The notes below the pieces were generated by a model. It ran no database searches and was not told the origin of the DNA. It was given only the letters and a program-made list of their open reading frames with translations. Of a stretch of 64,000 bases of DNA, positions 51,896-59,983 are shown in pieces. Every line of letters starts with the position of its first letter. Positions within the stretch are counted from its first letter, which is position 1. The DNA lies in NCBI RefSeq assembly GCF_000429905.1, contig NZ_AUCT01000001.1:102156-166155 (forward strand), in the 5' to 3' direction. The DNA comes from Desulfatibacillum aliphaticivorans DSM 15576. GTDB lineage: Bacteria > Desulfobacterota > Desulfobacteria > Desulfobacterales > Desulfatibacillaceae. The translations under genes and the position numbers were made by a program.

Positions 51896-51897
51896 GA

Positions 51898-52983
51898 TTA
51901 ACAGTCCTTTCTCAAAAAGTTTGAATTACAAGTTTTTGTATGTTCCGGATAAGAGGTTTTCAGAGGTTCCGGCCCCTTCCCGGCCTGGTCTATTCCTGCC
52001 CTGATCCATGCCCCGATGCTCAAGCCAGCCTGAAAGGCTTCTCCCGGGTCTTTGCCCACGGGGACAGTCCACCATAACGCCTGAGAGTATTGGCCCGTCC
52101 ACCAAAGGTATGCTTTCGTTCCTGCTTCATCCGCGTCCAGGGCTACAAGGATGCATCCGGCTTGCTTCAATACCTCATGTGCGTCCCTGTCCGGTTTGTC
52201 TGACACTGATCCCAAGGCAAGGGAAAAAAGGTTCTGGGGGGCTTCCTGGGCTATCAGGATCGCGTCCAGGTCGGATTCCACCACCACGGCCACGGTTCCG
52301 GAGCCAATGGTCATGGGTTGAAAGGAAGATCCCTGCAAAGCGTAATATCGCGGCCCCTCCCCTGGGTCTGGCCTTCTGATTCGGATTCTAAGAGGCTTTC
52401 CATGGGCAAGGCAGGGGATAACAAGGCCCTTTGGAAGCCATAATTTCTTAAGATCGCCGTTTTCCTTGATTTCAGGTTCCAGGCCCCAGGCTTCGCGGGC
52501 TTCCCATGTGTCCATGTGATTCCAGCCAAGGCCGGCCGCGCGAGCGGAGCTTTCAGAAATCCCACGGGCTTGCAGGAATTCCCGGCCAGGGGCCCCGCCT
52601 GAATTGTTCCACAAGGTCCATTGACACCTGGAAAGAAAGCCGGACGCTTTTTGCTGCCACAAGGTTCCCGGCTCGACCGGTTCCTTGGGAATCCAAACGG
52701 AGCGCAAGGCAAGGGGACGGCTCCCCCCTTGGCGCCTGGGCGGTTCCATGTCCAGGGCAAGGCAGGCATCGAAAAAGGAAAGGCCGTCCCGGTCCCTTAG
52801 AAATTGGATTGCATCCCCTTTGCGGTCACAGCCCCGGCACCAATACCGGTTTTTCTCCGGCCATACCCTGAAACGATCCTCCCCCCAGCAAAACGGGCAT
52901 GGCCCGGCATACTCGCCGCCCTGGGTATTGGCTACCTTTTTCAACTCATGCCCTTCACTTTGAAGCAGTTCCAGAATGTTCAT
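51898..52983 (-). CDS. DnaG-type primase (CHC2 zinc finger and Toprim)
   Basis: 361 aa. The N-terminal zinc finger is CPFCWGEDRFRVWPEKNRYWCRGC followed by KGDAIQFLRDRDGLSFFDA, as in DnaG and P4-alpha primases. The Toprim core lies at about 230-310, with VVESDLDAILIA (catalytic Glu) and VALDADEAGTKA (DxD). The middle region has a PKGLVIPC segment. No helicase domain is fused; the separate RepA-like ATPase gene lies upstream across an iteron array. It would prime replication of the element from that array. Confidence 0.88.
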   Translation of the reverse strand: MNILELLQSEGHELKKVANTQGGEYAGPCPFCWGEDRFRVWPEKNRYWCRGCDRKGDAIQFLRDRDGLSFFDACLALDMEPPRRQGGSRPLALRSVWIPKEPVEPGTLWQQKASGFLSRCQWTLWNNSGGAPGREFLQARGISESSARAAGLGWNHMDTWEAREAWGLEPEIKENGDLKKLWLPKGLVIPCLAHGKPLRIRIRRPDPGEGPRYYALQGSSFQPMTIGSGTVAVVVESDLDAILIAQEAPQNLFSLALGSVSDKPDRDAHEVLKQAGCILVALDADEAGTKAYLWWTGQYSQALWWTVPVGKDPGEAFQAGLSIGAWIRAGIDQAGKGPEPLKTSYPEHTKTCNSNFLRKDC

Positions 52984-53021
52984 TGTGTGCGCCTCCGATC
53001 CTATAAACCCACCTTAGGGGG

Positions 53022-53335
53022 GACGGTGGACGGGAAACCCGTCCCCCCTATAAGGGGTGAAAAGTTGTCCAGCGTTATATCATTGAAATTATTAGAAATT
53101 AACGCTGGACAAGGCCGTTTTTTAAAAATCGATTTGTCCAGCGTTATGTTACTGAATTTATTGAAAACAACGGTGGACGGGTCTGAGTTGTCCAGCGTTG
53201 TCCAGCGTTTAGGAGGGTTTGAATTAACGCTGGACAAGGGCCGTTTTTCTCTCTTGTCATGAAAAAGGATTTTATCCCATGATTTCAAATAATTAACGCT
53301 GGACAACTTCGTTCTGTCCAGCGTTGTCCAGCGTA
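53022..53335. other. Iteron array, putative replication origin of the element
   Basis: Nine copies of TTGTCCAGCGTTA or its complement: plus orientation at 53065, 53134, 53188, 53198, 53315 and 53324; minus orientation at 53100, 53225 and 53294. Two degenerate ACGGTGGACGG copies lie at 53022 and 53168. Two pairs overlap in tandem. An AT-rich stretch follows at 53336-53376. The 397-base gap sits between the primase and helicase genes and has no reading frame. Origin function is inferred. Confidence 0.75.
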
Positions 53336-53380
53336 AAAGCATTGAAAATAAAGCGAATTTTATAAAAGGGGTTTGAATGG

Positions 53381-54718
53381 TCATTTTCCGCCCCCTTCCT
53401 GCCCTGCCAGGTCCGGGTTTTTTATAGGCTCCAAAATCAACTTATGCGTTCTTCCGGTAGGAACCTTGACCTCTTCAAGCCATCCTTTTTTAATGGCATG
53501 ATTCACAACTGAGTTGCTATCATCCCGCCTGGAAAAAGTTTTGTATTTTTCTTTTATGGCATCCGCCAGAGCCTTGCCGTTATCTTCGCGTTCAATGTCC
53601 CTGCGTGACAGTTTAAGCCCCTTGTCTATAATTATCCCAACCAACTCCCGCGCCATGACATCCAAGCGTATTTCCTCAAGAGAGACATACTTCAGGGCGC
53701 CGCCCTGGCCACGCTTCCAATAAAATTCTGTGTTAGGCTTAGGGGCATAGTTTGACTTTGTGACGGAAATCTCAACATAGTCTTTTGGGTTACCTACGCC
53801 ATATTTCTTAGCTTTGGACTCTTCCAGGCCGGTCATGGATGCGGCCCAACGTATGCCGTCCACAATTGCGGACGCGCCGCGCCCTGCATGCTGGGTCTGT
53901 TTTTCCGCGTTTTGCTTGCTTGTGTGGTGTGCAAACAGGATAGTCAGGCCCTTATACTTCACCACCAGGGATTCCAAAGCACTGACCCATTGTGTTGCTT
54001 GATCATTATCGTTTTCATTCAGACCGTAAAACCGGCTCTTGGGGTCCAGTATCGCCAAGTCAAGCGGCATATGCTTTTCTATGGTCTGATCCAGCCAGTA
54101 GTACCATTGGGAGCGTTCCGGGTTATTTTCTTGGAGTTCCATCAATGGCCCGACTATACCGGCCACGGAAAAAGCATGCAGTCCGTCAGGGAATTGCCCG
54201 CGGCCAATAGTCCAAAGCCGCCTGTGGAGCTCCGCCTCTGGATCCTCTCCAGCCAATACCAAAACCTTCATAGGATTTGGCGGCTTTAAAGGTCCAAGCC
54301 CCTGGCCGCGGGCAAGGCCCATTGCAAGTTGTAAAAGGAAAAAACTTTTCCCCGTTCCACCTGTCGCCATAATGGCGCCCACGATCCCCCTGGGCAAAAA
54401 AACATCCTTCCCATATTTTAGGATCGCCTCCACGGGTAAAGGTTCCACGGCAAGAATGGAAGCAATGTCTGTTTGTTCCGGAGCAAGCGGGGAAAAGTCT
54501 ACACTTTTGGGGTTTTCATGTTTCGGATTTGGGAAGTGCTCTTCTTGCAGTTCCTTTTCCCTTGCCAGGACAGCCTTTTGCAGGGCCATGATTTCCTTTT
54601 CCGAGGTTTCACCTTCCCGGGAAGGTTGTTCCCTGTCTGGAATGGAATCAATGCATGGTTCCTCTTCATACTCTTCAACGGGCAAGGGTCTGACAAGGTT
54701 AAGGTCAATTATGGCCAT
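53381..54718 (-). CDS. RepA-like hexameric helicase/AAA ATPase
   Basis: 445 aa. The RecA-fold ATPase covers about 100-330, with Walker A IMATGGTGKSFFLLQLA, AGEDPEAELHRRL, Walker B LAILDPKSRFYG and LTILFAHHTSKQ (sensor His). The pattern matches RSF1010 RepA-type replicative helicases. The C-terminal 110 residues (RRDIEREDNGKALADAIKEK...) resemble a winged-helix add-on. The N-terminal 75 residues are acidic and low complexity. It lies beside the iterons and primase, and is therefore a replication helicase of the element rather than a transport ATPase. Confidence 0.85.
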   Translation of the reverse strand: MAIIDLNLVRPLPVEEYEEEPCIDSIPDREQPSREGETSEKEIMALQKAVLAREKELQEEHFPNPKHENPKSVDFSPLAPEQTDIASILAVEPLPVEAILKYGKDVFLPRGIVGAIMATGGTGKSFFLLQLAMGLARGQGLGPLKPPNPMKVLVLAGEDPEAELHRRLWTIGRGQFPDGLHAFSVAGIVGPLMELQENNPERSQWYYWLDQTIEKHMPLDLAILDPKSRFYGLNENDNDQATQWVSALESLVVKYKGLTILFAHHTSKQNAEKQTQHAGRGASAIVDGIRWAASMTGLEESKAKKYGVGNPKDYVEISVTKSNYAPKPNTEFYWKRGQGGALKYVSLEEIRLDVMARELVGIIIDKGLKLSRRDIEREDNGKALADAIKEKYKTFSRRDDSNSVVNHAIKKGWLEEVKVPTGRTHKLILEPIKNPDLAGQEGGGK

Positions 54719-54782
54719 TGGTTGTTTTCCTTGTGGCGTTTGCAGGATTGCCTGAAAGGGCTTCTATTCCGGGCCGAATTCG

Positions 54783-55067
54783 TCATATGTCGCCCCCCTG
54801 TTCAATGTATGTGTGGGCGAGTTCCGTAGCCCTTACTTCGATATTTCCGTTTTCAACGTCGATGGTGACAAGGCCCAACTCCCGGAATTCTTCCAGGGTT
54901 TTTTCTGCCTGGGATTTGGAAAGGCCGCAATAATCCTTCAAACGACGGTAGCAACAAGGCAGAGTCAAACCATGAGGCCAGCCGCCTTTGCGAAATGGCT
55001 CATTAGGCTTAACTAATCGTTGGAGAAGCGCCAATCCCTTAGCCTTTTCCATAGATGGATTACTCAT
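54783..55067 (-). CDS. Small winged-helix-like protein
   Basis: 94 aa. The sequence LTLPCCYRRLKDYCGLSKSQAEKTLEEFRELGLVTIDVENGNIEVRATELA has a helix-turn-helix followed by a beta wing, the look of a compact winged helix. SD GGGAGA lies before ATG 55067. It sits between excisionase-like and helicase genes on the same strand. It could be a transcription regulator or an iteron-binding initiator. Confidence 0.6.
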   Translation of the reverse strand: MSNPSMEKAKGLALLQRLVKPNEPFRKGGWPHGLTLPCCYRRLKDYCGLSKSQAEKTLEEFRELGLVTIDVENGNIEVRATELAHTYIEQGGDI

Positions 55068-55079
55068 GCGCTCTTCTCC

Positions 55080-55280
55080 CTACGCCGCGTTCCTGGGCTC
55101 GATCTTATGGTTTTCCATGAAGGCTAGGACGGTGCCTTTTTCGTACCTTATGGCCCTGGCTGAAACCTTATGATAGGCCGGACCGTGGCCCAAACTCCGC
55201 CAGTTCCGAAGGGTGGACAGGGCAAAACCTGTCAAAGTGGATACTTCCTTTTCATTCAAAAAAACTTTTTCCTGTTCCAT
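55080..55280 (-). CDS. Excisionase/AlpA-like DNA-binding protein
   Basis: 66 aa from ATG 55280, which has AAAGGA about 10 bases upstream; an upstream in-frame ATG at 55355 lacks one. The sequence FLNEKEVSTLTGFALSTLRNWRSLGHGPAYHKVSARAIRYEKGTVLAFME is the MerR-like helix-turn-helix with a wing, as in AlpA and Xis proteins (MerR_excisionase). AlpA-type proteins of P4-like satellites control excision and int expression. Confidence 0.82.
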   Translation of the reverse strand: MEQEKVFLNEKEVSTLTGFALSTLRNWRSLGHGPAYHKVSARAIRYEKGTVLAFMENHKIEPRNAA

Positions 55281-55431
55281 GATAATCGTTCCTTTCAATG
55301 CTTTGTTTGGTGTCAAATTTATGACCACGTTAACCGCTGATATCCATATAAGCACTTTATTTTATTGATGAAAATAAGAAAGGCTGTGGCTGCTATAACA
55401 CCCCCAGGATTCCATAATTAATAATTACAAA

Positions 55432-55468
55432 AAAAAGCCGCAAACCTAATAGGAATGCGGCTTTACAT
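55432..55468 (-). terminator. Terminator after the unknown gene next to integrase
   Basis: Minus strand AAAGCCGCA and TGCGGCTTT form a 9-bp stem with a 13-base loop followed by eight T. It separates the right-end genes from the xis-helicase-primase transcript. Confidence 0.82.
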
Positions 55469-55520
55469 CGGTCAAAGAATTATTTTTTAGAATAAATGTA
55501 TCAATCCCAGGATTCGATAA

Positions 55521-56153
55521 TTATTCAGCCTTCACGTTTATCTCTTTTGGGGCTTTAGGTCTTCCTGGCCCCTTTCTGGCAACCTTTAGAATGCATTCCC
55601 AAATAAACTCAAACCCGTCATCAATATAATGTTTGTTTCCGTCTTTTGGCTTTGGATAAGGGAATTTTTCACGGAAGACCTTTTTCAGATCCCCCTTTCC
55701 AATTTTCCAATTCTCCACACTATCAAGATTGTCATTGCAATACTCGGTCAGATAACGCGCTGCCTCCTTAGTTCCCCTCCAAGCCCTTCTTTCTTCCTTG
55801 ATCCTGGCCAAGTCTCTCTTGATCCTAACAAATTCTTTGCGCTCGGTATCGTTTAGGGGAGAGGTGTCTATCTCAAGTTTATCTCTGTATGCTTCGACAT
55901 CTGCCCGGCGGAATACAATTGTGTCAATATTGACGTCTCGTCCTCTTTCGCTCATGAAGGCTATTTTCATTGAACCATGAGGAGAAGAAATCCATCGTTT
56001 GGGAGGACCATACTGCGAACTTTCTGTATAATACCCTGTTTGGAATGCCTTCAAATGGCCATTATGGATTAAATCTAAAAGAATGTATGCTCCCTCAATC
56101 TCTAATTGATCCATTGCTTGATTAAATGTGAGATAATCAAAAGTAAATTTCAT
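55521..56153 (-). CDS. Hypothetical protein beside integrase
   Basis: 210 aa. The start at 56153 has AGGAGGCG about 10 bases upstream. The first 90 residues (FTFDYLTFNQAMDQLEIEGAYILLDLIHNGHLKAF ... DTIVFRRADVEAY) look like a degenerate AlpA/HTH-type layout with a final IVFRRADVEAY strand. The rest is a charged helical region and a basic tail (RKGPGRPKAPKE). It may be a DNA-binding accessory protein. No named family recognised. Confidence 0.65.
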   Translation of the reverse strand: MKFTFDYLTFNQAMDQLEIEGAYILLDLIHNGHLKAFQTGYYTESSQYGPPKRWISSPHGSMKIAFMSERGRDVNIDTIVFRRADVEAYRDKLEIDTSPLNDTERKEFVRIKRDLARIKEERRAWRGTKEAARYLTEYCNDNLDSVENWKIGKGDLKKVFREKFPYPKPKDGNKHYIDDGFEFIWECILKVARKGPGRPKAPKEINVKAE

Positions 56154-56191
56154 TGGCTCCGCGCCTCCTGTAAACGCTCCTGATTAGGGTG

Positions 56192-56245
56192 CCAGGGGAA
56201 AGCCGGTCAGGATTCCGGCCTTTCGGGAGCTACCCTATCCCCTGG
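56192..56245. other. Nested hairpin at the integrase 3' end
   Basis: CCAGGGGA pairs with TCCCCTGG enclosing an inner GCCGG/CCGGC stem. It lies just after the integrase stop, likely a transcript end or processing structure. Confidence 0.45.
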
Positions 56246-56253
56246 GAGCCTGC

Positions 56254-57429
56254 TTATTTGTGGTCGCTCATGTTTGCAACCTTCTTATCCGGTTCCTTTT
56301 CCTCGGCCTTTGTCGCTTCATCCACCAGTTGCCCGGCAAGGTCGGAAGCCTGTTTCAAGGCATCATCCCTCAAATGGGCGTAGCGTTGGGTCATGGACGG
56401 GCTTTTGTGGGTAAGTAGCTTTTGAAGGGTGTACATATCCACTTTGCCCGAGCTTGCCAGCATGGAGGCGTAAACGTGGCGCAACCCATGCAGGGCTCTA
56501 AAGTCCTTGGGAAGGCCAGCCGCTTCCTTGATCCGGTTTGCTGATTTCTTAATACAGGTCCGTTGTTTGCCTTTCCTGCCCGGGAAAACATAGGGGCTCT
56601 TGCTCCTGGGATGCTTTTCAAGCAGGGTTCGGGAGGCATCGTTCAAGGGTATCTTTTGGCTCAAGCCGCCCTTGGGGTCCACGATCTCAATAAACCCGCG
56701 GTCAAAGTCTACGTGATCCCATTGCAGTTTTAGCAGTTCCCCGCGCCTCATGCCGCTGTACAAGGCCAATTTCATAATGGAAGCCACTTGGGTATTGGTC
56801 GCCTTGTCAATGGCTTTTAGGAGGCTTTTCAGTTGGTCGGGGTCCAGGTCCTCAGTCTTCTCATTGTGGACGGTGGGCATTTCGATGGTAAAGCCCAGGT
56901 CCGGGCTTAATCCCTTTTTGGCTCCGAAGTTCACAAGGCGTCTTAGCAGGGCAAGGATATGGCGAACGGTTTGTGATTTGTACTTTTTTTGAAGCCGGAT
57001 GCGCAACCGGTCCACGTCCAGTTGAATAATTTCATCCGGTGCCTTGCTCCCGAATGAAGGCTTGATGTGGTTGTCATACCGGTTTTCATCAACCCGAAGG
57101 CTTTTATTATAGGCCCTTTGCGCCTTGTACTCTTCCCAAATCTTATCCAGGGTCCACCGGCCATCCTCTTCATTCCTGAGAGCCCTGGCTTCCTCCCTGC
57201 GTTCCTCGTTGCTGGATTCCTTGCCCTGGATCCTCTTGGCTCTTATTCCCGCTGCCCTGGCAGGGGTCATATCATCCTGGTATTGGCGCCCGGCCTTTTC
57301 TTCAATCTGCTTACCGTCCTTCCTGTAAAAGATATAATAGACGCGCTCCGGCTTGCCTGATTGAGTGTGTTTTGACTCGATGAAATAGACTCCCGCATAT
57401 TTGGTCTTGTGTCTTTTCATGGACGGCAT
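56254..57429 (-). CDS. int: Site-specific tyrosine integrase
   Basis: 391 aa. An arm-binding N-terminal domain with YYIFYRKDGKQIEEKAGRQ (AP2-like) is followed by a SAM-like core-binding domain (about 90-190) and the catalytic domain. Catalytic residues are Arg in YSGMRRGELLKLQW, His-x-x-Arg in HGLRHVYAS, and His and nucleophile Tyr in LLTHKSPSMTQRYAHL. The start is 170 bases from attR, the usual place for an island integrase. It recombines the element with the tRNA-Asp 3' end. The promoter overlaps putative arm-type sites, so the protein may repress itself. Confidence 0.93.
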   Translation of the reverse strand: MPSMKRHKTKYAGVYFIESKHTQSGKPERVYYIFYRKDGKQIEEKAGRQYQDDMTPARAAGIRAKRIQGKESSNEERREEARALRNEEDGRWTLDKIWEEYKAQRAYNKSLRVDENRYDNHIKPSFGSKAPDEIIQLDVDRLRIRLQKKYKSQTVRHILALLRRLVNFGAKKGLSPDLGFTIEMPTVHNEKTEDLDPDQLKSLLKAIDKATNTQVASIMKLALYSGMRRGELLKLQWDHVDFDRGFIEIVDPKGGLSQKIPLNDASRTLLEKHPRSKSPYVFPGRKGKQRTCIKKSANRIKEAAGLPKDFRALHGLRHVYASMLASSGKVDMYTLQKLLTHKSPSMTQRYAHLRDDALKQASDLAGQLVDEATKAEEKEPDKKVANMSDHK

Positions 57430-57464
57430 GGCGGCCCCCTTATGGCTTGGTCTTAATATTGACT

Positions 57465-57520
57465 CCCAGCAGTATTCCCAGCATGTTTTTTGTATATCAG
57501 GGGAAGTCTTTGGACGTCAA
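57465..57520 (-). promoter_or_regulatory. Integrase promoter with right arm-type sites
   Basis: Reading leftward, TTGACG (57515-57520), 18 bases, TATACA (57491-57496). Two CCCAGCA repeats at 57465 and 57477 lie at and just past the expected transcription start, matching the left-end repeats in sequence and 12-base spacing. Confidence 0.58.
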
Positions 57521-57598
57521 GGGAAATAAAGGGCCAAAAAATACTTAACATTCAAATAGTTTTAGAACTACCGGGAAATAGCGGGAAATGAATTCCCT

Positions 57599-57649
57599 TG
57601 GCCTGTCAAGCCAGAGGTCGCGAGTTCAAGTCTCGTCGTCCCCGCCACT
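57599..57649. repeat. attR core, 51-bp direct repeat
   Basis: Identical to the tRNA-Asp 3' half at 49380-49430; not a functional tRNA because the 5' half is absent. Confidence 0.92.
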
Positions 57650-57659
57650 CAAAAAATCA

Positions 57660-57694
57660 AGGGTTGTCCGAATTTCGGACAACCCTTTTTTTCG
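57660..57694 (+). terminator. Original tRNA-Asp terminator, now beyond attR
   Basis: GGGTTGTCCG-AATTT-CGGACAACCC followed by seven T. It sits at the position the chromosomal tRNA-Asp terminator would have before insertion. Confidence 0.82.
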
Positions 57695-57894
57695 TTCCAA
57701 ATTCCTGCTATAGATCTTTTTATTTCTAAATCCATTTTTGTAGCGGACGGCCCCAAGAGGGTTTTGATAGCGCGAGTAGCCCCCTTTACTAGGGCAAAGC
57801 TCATTGCATAATCGTTTGTGAACAGCTAACAAGTCAAAGACTTGGATAATTGGCGGCTTTCCTAACAGCAGTTTACCATATAGGAGGCAGTATC

Positions 57895-59433
57895 ATGCTG
57901 AAATTGGACGATTTTTTGAGAAGAGGATTTTTTCCCAAAGAACTGCTTCCCCCATTTACTACAATTTCTTTTGCTGATGCATTGGAAGGCCTTGGCGCGG
58001 TGCCTGAGGTTACTTATCAAACATCAAAATGCGTGCGATTTTCTTTTTCCAAGTACGCATCTCTTCGTCGTGATATATCTATCCCAAATCCACACCCATT
58101 TTGCGAGTTAGCAGGTCTTATTGTCGAGCATTGGGATACACTAACAGCACAATGGGCAAAATCTTCAATAACCCGTAGTGCGCCTGTATTGTCCACGGTT
58201 AGAGCCGTTGAAGGTGCCTCCGGTTTCACTAATCTCCCCAGCACCCGCGCTGAAGTTCGGTCTTCTGGGCGTTTTCTCCTTAATGCAGATGTATCAAAAT
58301 TCTACCATACAATTTACACTCATAGTCTACCATGGGCATTACATGGCAAAGCCAATGCAAAGAATAATAGGCGTTGGTCGCCAAAGACCGGGATGCCTCA
58401 ATTAGTCGGCAATGGGCTTGACCTTTGGTCGAGAAACCTGCAAGACGGCCAAACCATTGGTCTCCCGGTTGGCCCCGATACTTCTTTTGTTCTTGCTGAA
58501 GCACTGTTGTCTGCTGTTGATCAACTATTAATGAAAGAAATCACTGATGCCCGTGGATTTAGATTTGTAGATGATTATGAATTTGTTTGTGACAGCCTTG
58601 AAAAAGCTGAACAAATATTAGCTGTCCTTCAAGGTGCACTTTCAGAATTTGAGCTAAACTTGAACCCCAAAAAAACAACTACTACAGAACTTCCTGCAGC
58701 GTTAGACACAACTTGGGTAAATGAGTTTAGCGGGCTTGAATTTGCCGCTGAGCCACAAAAAATGCAACGTCAATTAGTTCGCTATTTCACTGATGCTTTC
58801 GAACTCGCTCGGAAGTTCCCTGGTGAGCCTGTTCTTAAGTATATTACAGCCAGACTGCCGAGCGACCCACCTGATAATAATACAGCCATACTGATACAGC
58901 GTCTGTCTTTGCAAGCTGCCTGTGTTGACTCTGGTACACTTCAGCAAACATTGCTTTCATTCCAAGAGCATAGAACCCGCGGCAAGGATATCGATCTGCC
59001 AGCATTAAAAAGAGCTTTAGACTTCATTACCCAAAGACATGCACCTCTAGGACATAGCAGCGAGGTTGCATGGTGCATCTGGGCTGCAGGCGTCTTTGCA
59101 ATACAACTTTCCAAAGAGTCAGCGGCTTGTATAGAAGAGATGAAAGATGACGCTGTTGCATTGACCGCTCTGGACGGTATTCATAAAAAAGTATTTGAAT
59201 CTCCTCCAAACATAAATGTGTGGGCAGATTTGATTAAAAATTTTGGTCTTAATGAACAGCATTGGTTGCTTGTATACGAGTCCATCGGTCAAGGTTGGCT
59301 TCCCTCTCCTGGTGGCAATGACCCAGCACTTGAACATCAATTCTTTCAGCACCTTCGAGCAAAAGATGTCAAATTCTATGATTCTACAGTCAATCTCAAT
59401 ATCCCAGTGCCTCCTATCCCAAATATATATTAA
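57895..59433 (+). CDS. Standalone reverse transcriptase, Abi/DRT-like, with C-terminal helical extension
   Basis: 512 aa from ATG 57895, with GGAGG 8 bases upstream (an earlier in-frame ATG at 57850 lacks one). RT motifs are seen: motif A FLLNADVSKFYHTIYTHSLPWAL (catalytic Asp), motif B TIGLPVGPDTSFVLAEALL, motif C RFVDDYEFV (the YxDD box as FVDD), and motif D/E region LNLNPKKTTTTELP. Residues 10-22 (RGFFPKELLPPF) form an N-terminal block I associate with non-retron standalone RTs. The last 220 residues are helical without a recognised domain. There is no maturase, endonuclease or retron VTG signature. DRT/Abi RTs protect against phages by nucleic-acid synthesis. The exact group cannot be assigned by eye. 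Lower GC than its neighbours; next to an island border. Confidence 0.85.
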   Translation: MLKLDDFLRRGFFPKELLPPFTTISFADALEGLGAVPEVTYQTSKCVRFSFSKYASLRRDISIPNPHPFCELAGLIVEHWDTLTAQWAKSSITRSAPVLSTVRAVEGASGFTNLPSTRAEVRSSGRFLLNADVSKFYHTIYTHSLPWALHGKANAKNNRRWSPKTGMPQLVGNGLDLWSRNLQDGQTIGLPVGPDTSFVLAEALLSAVDQLLMKEITDARGFRFVDDYEFVCDSLEKAEQILAVLQGALSEFELNLNPKKTTTTELPAALDTTWVNEFSGLEFAAEPQKMQRQLVRYFTDAFELARKFPGEPVLKYITARLPSDPPDNNTAILIQRLSLQAACVDSGTLQQTLLSFQEHRTRGKDIDLPALKRALDFITQRHAPLGHSSEVAWCIWAAGVFAIQLSKESAACIEEMKDDAVALTALDGIHKKVFESPPNINVWADLIKNFGLNEQHWLLVYESIGQGWLPSPGGNDPALEHQFFQHLRAKDVKFYDSTVNLNIPVPPIPNIY

Positions 59434-59582
59434 CACGAGTTCATGTGTTTTCAGGGGACGTGTTTCAGTGTTTCAGGGGACGTCTTTGATTATTCCACTA
59501 ACTCAATCTGTAAAGCATGATCTGTTCATGCCAGTTGTGGGCGTATAGTAGTTGTGCGGCTGTGCTGCATGTCGCTCTGCGA

Positions 59583-59609
59583 CCCAGGCAGGGTACGGCT
59601 TTGCCAGGG
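59583..59609. repeat. Loop-conserved hairpin, copy 4
   Basis: CCCAGGCAG and TTGCCAGGG pair at 8 of 9 positions (one wobble) around loop GGTACGGCT, which reads AGCCGTACC on the other strand. A copy of the same hairpin is at 59957-59983. Confidence 0.6.
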
Positions 59610-59956
59610 CTGCCCAAAAAAGACTTCAACCACGGAAGGCACGGAGGTCACGGAATTTTTTTTCTTCCGTGTTTTTCAGTGTATTCCGTGGTTGAAATAA
59701 TCCTCTTTCGGAAACGGGAAAACAAGACATTGGGTTCCCGATAGGGACGGGTTGGGAGACCCAGCCCCTACATGGGCCGTAGACGATAGGGAATGACAGG
59801 CAAAAAATCGGGCAGGGAAACCCGGCCCCTACAAAAAACAAAACAAAGCAGACAGGCACGGGGACCTGTCACTACATGGACCATGGTTGCATGATCTGTT
59901 CGTGCGAGTTGTGGGCGTATAGTAGTTGTGCAGCTGGACGCCATGTCGCTCTACGA

Positions 59957-59983
59957 CCCAGGCAGGGTACGGCTCTGCCAGGG
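59957..59983. repeat. Loop-conserved hairpin, copy 5
   Basis: CCCAGGCAG pairs with CTGCCAGGG around loop GGTACGGCT. Confidence 0.6.

Larger units (their letters stand above)
49380..57649. mobile_element. Integrated satellite-like element in tRNA-Asp
   Basis: About 8.2 kb bounded by a 51-bp exact direct repeat (49380-49430 and 57599-57649) equal to the 3' half of tRNA-Asp. It contains, from the right end leftward, tyrosine integrase, an unknown protein, excisionase-like HTH protein, small winged-helix-like protein, RepA-like helicase, an iteron array, DnaG-type primase, a virion-like protein, two AT-rich membrane proteins and a small left-end protein. Presence of integration and replication functions but only one virion-like gene, no terminase, portal or capsid, points to a phage satellite or similar replicating island rather than a full prophage. 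Classification is inference. Confidence 0.85.

Noticed and set aside
53022..53335. CRISPR array in the iteron region
   Set aside because: Units are 13 bases, in both orientations, with irregular spacing and no cas genes; iterons explain it better.
57599..57649. Second tRNA-Asp gene
   Set aside because: Only the 3' half is present; it is the attR duplication.
57895..59433. Retron or group II intron reverse transcriptase
   Set aside because: No maturase/X domain, no retron VTG-type motif, no intron RNA ends, and a longer C-terminus than retron RTs.
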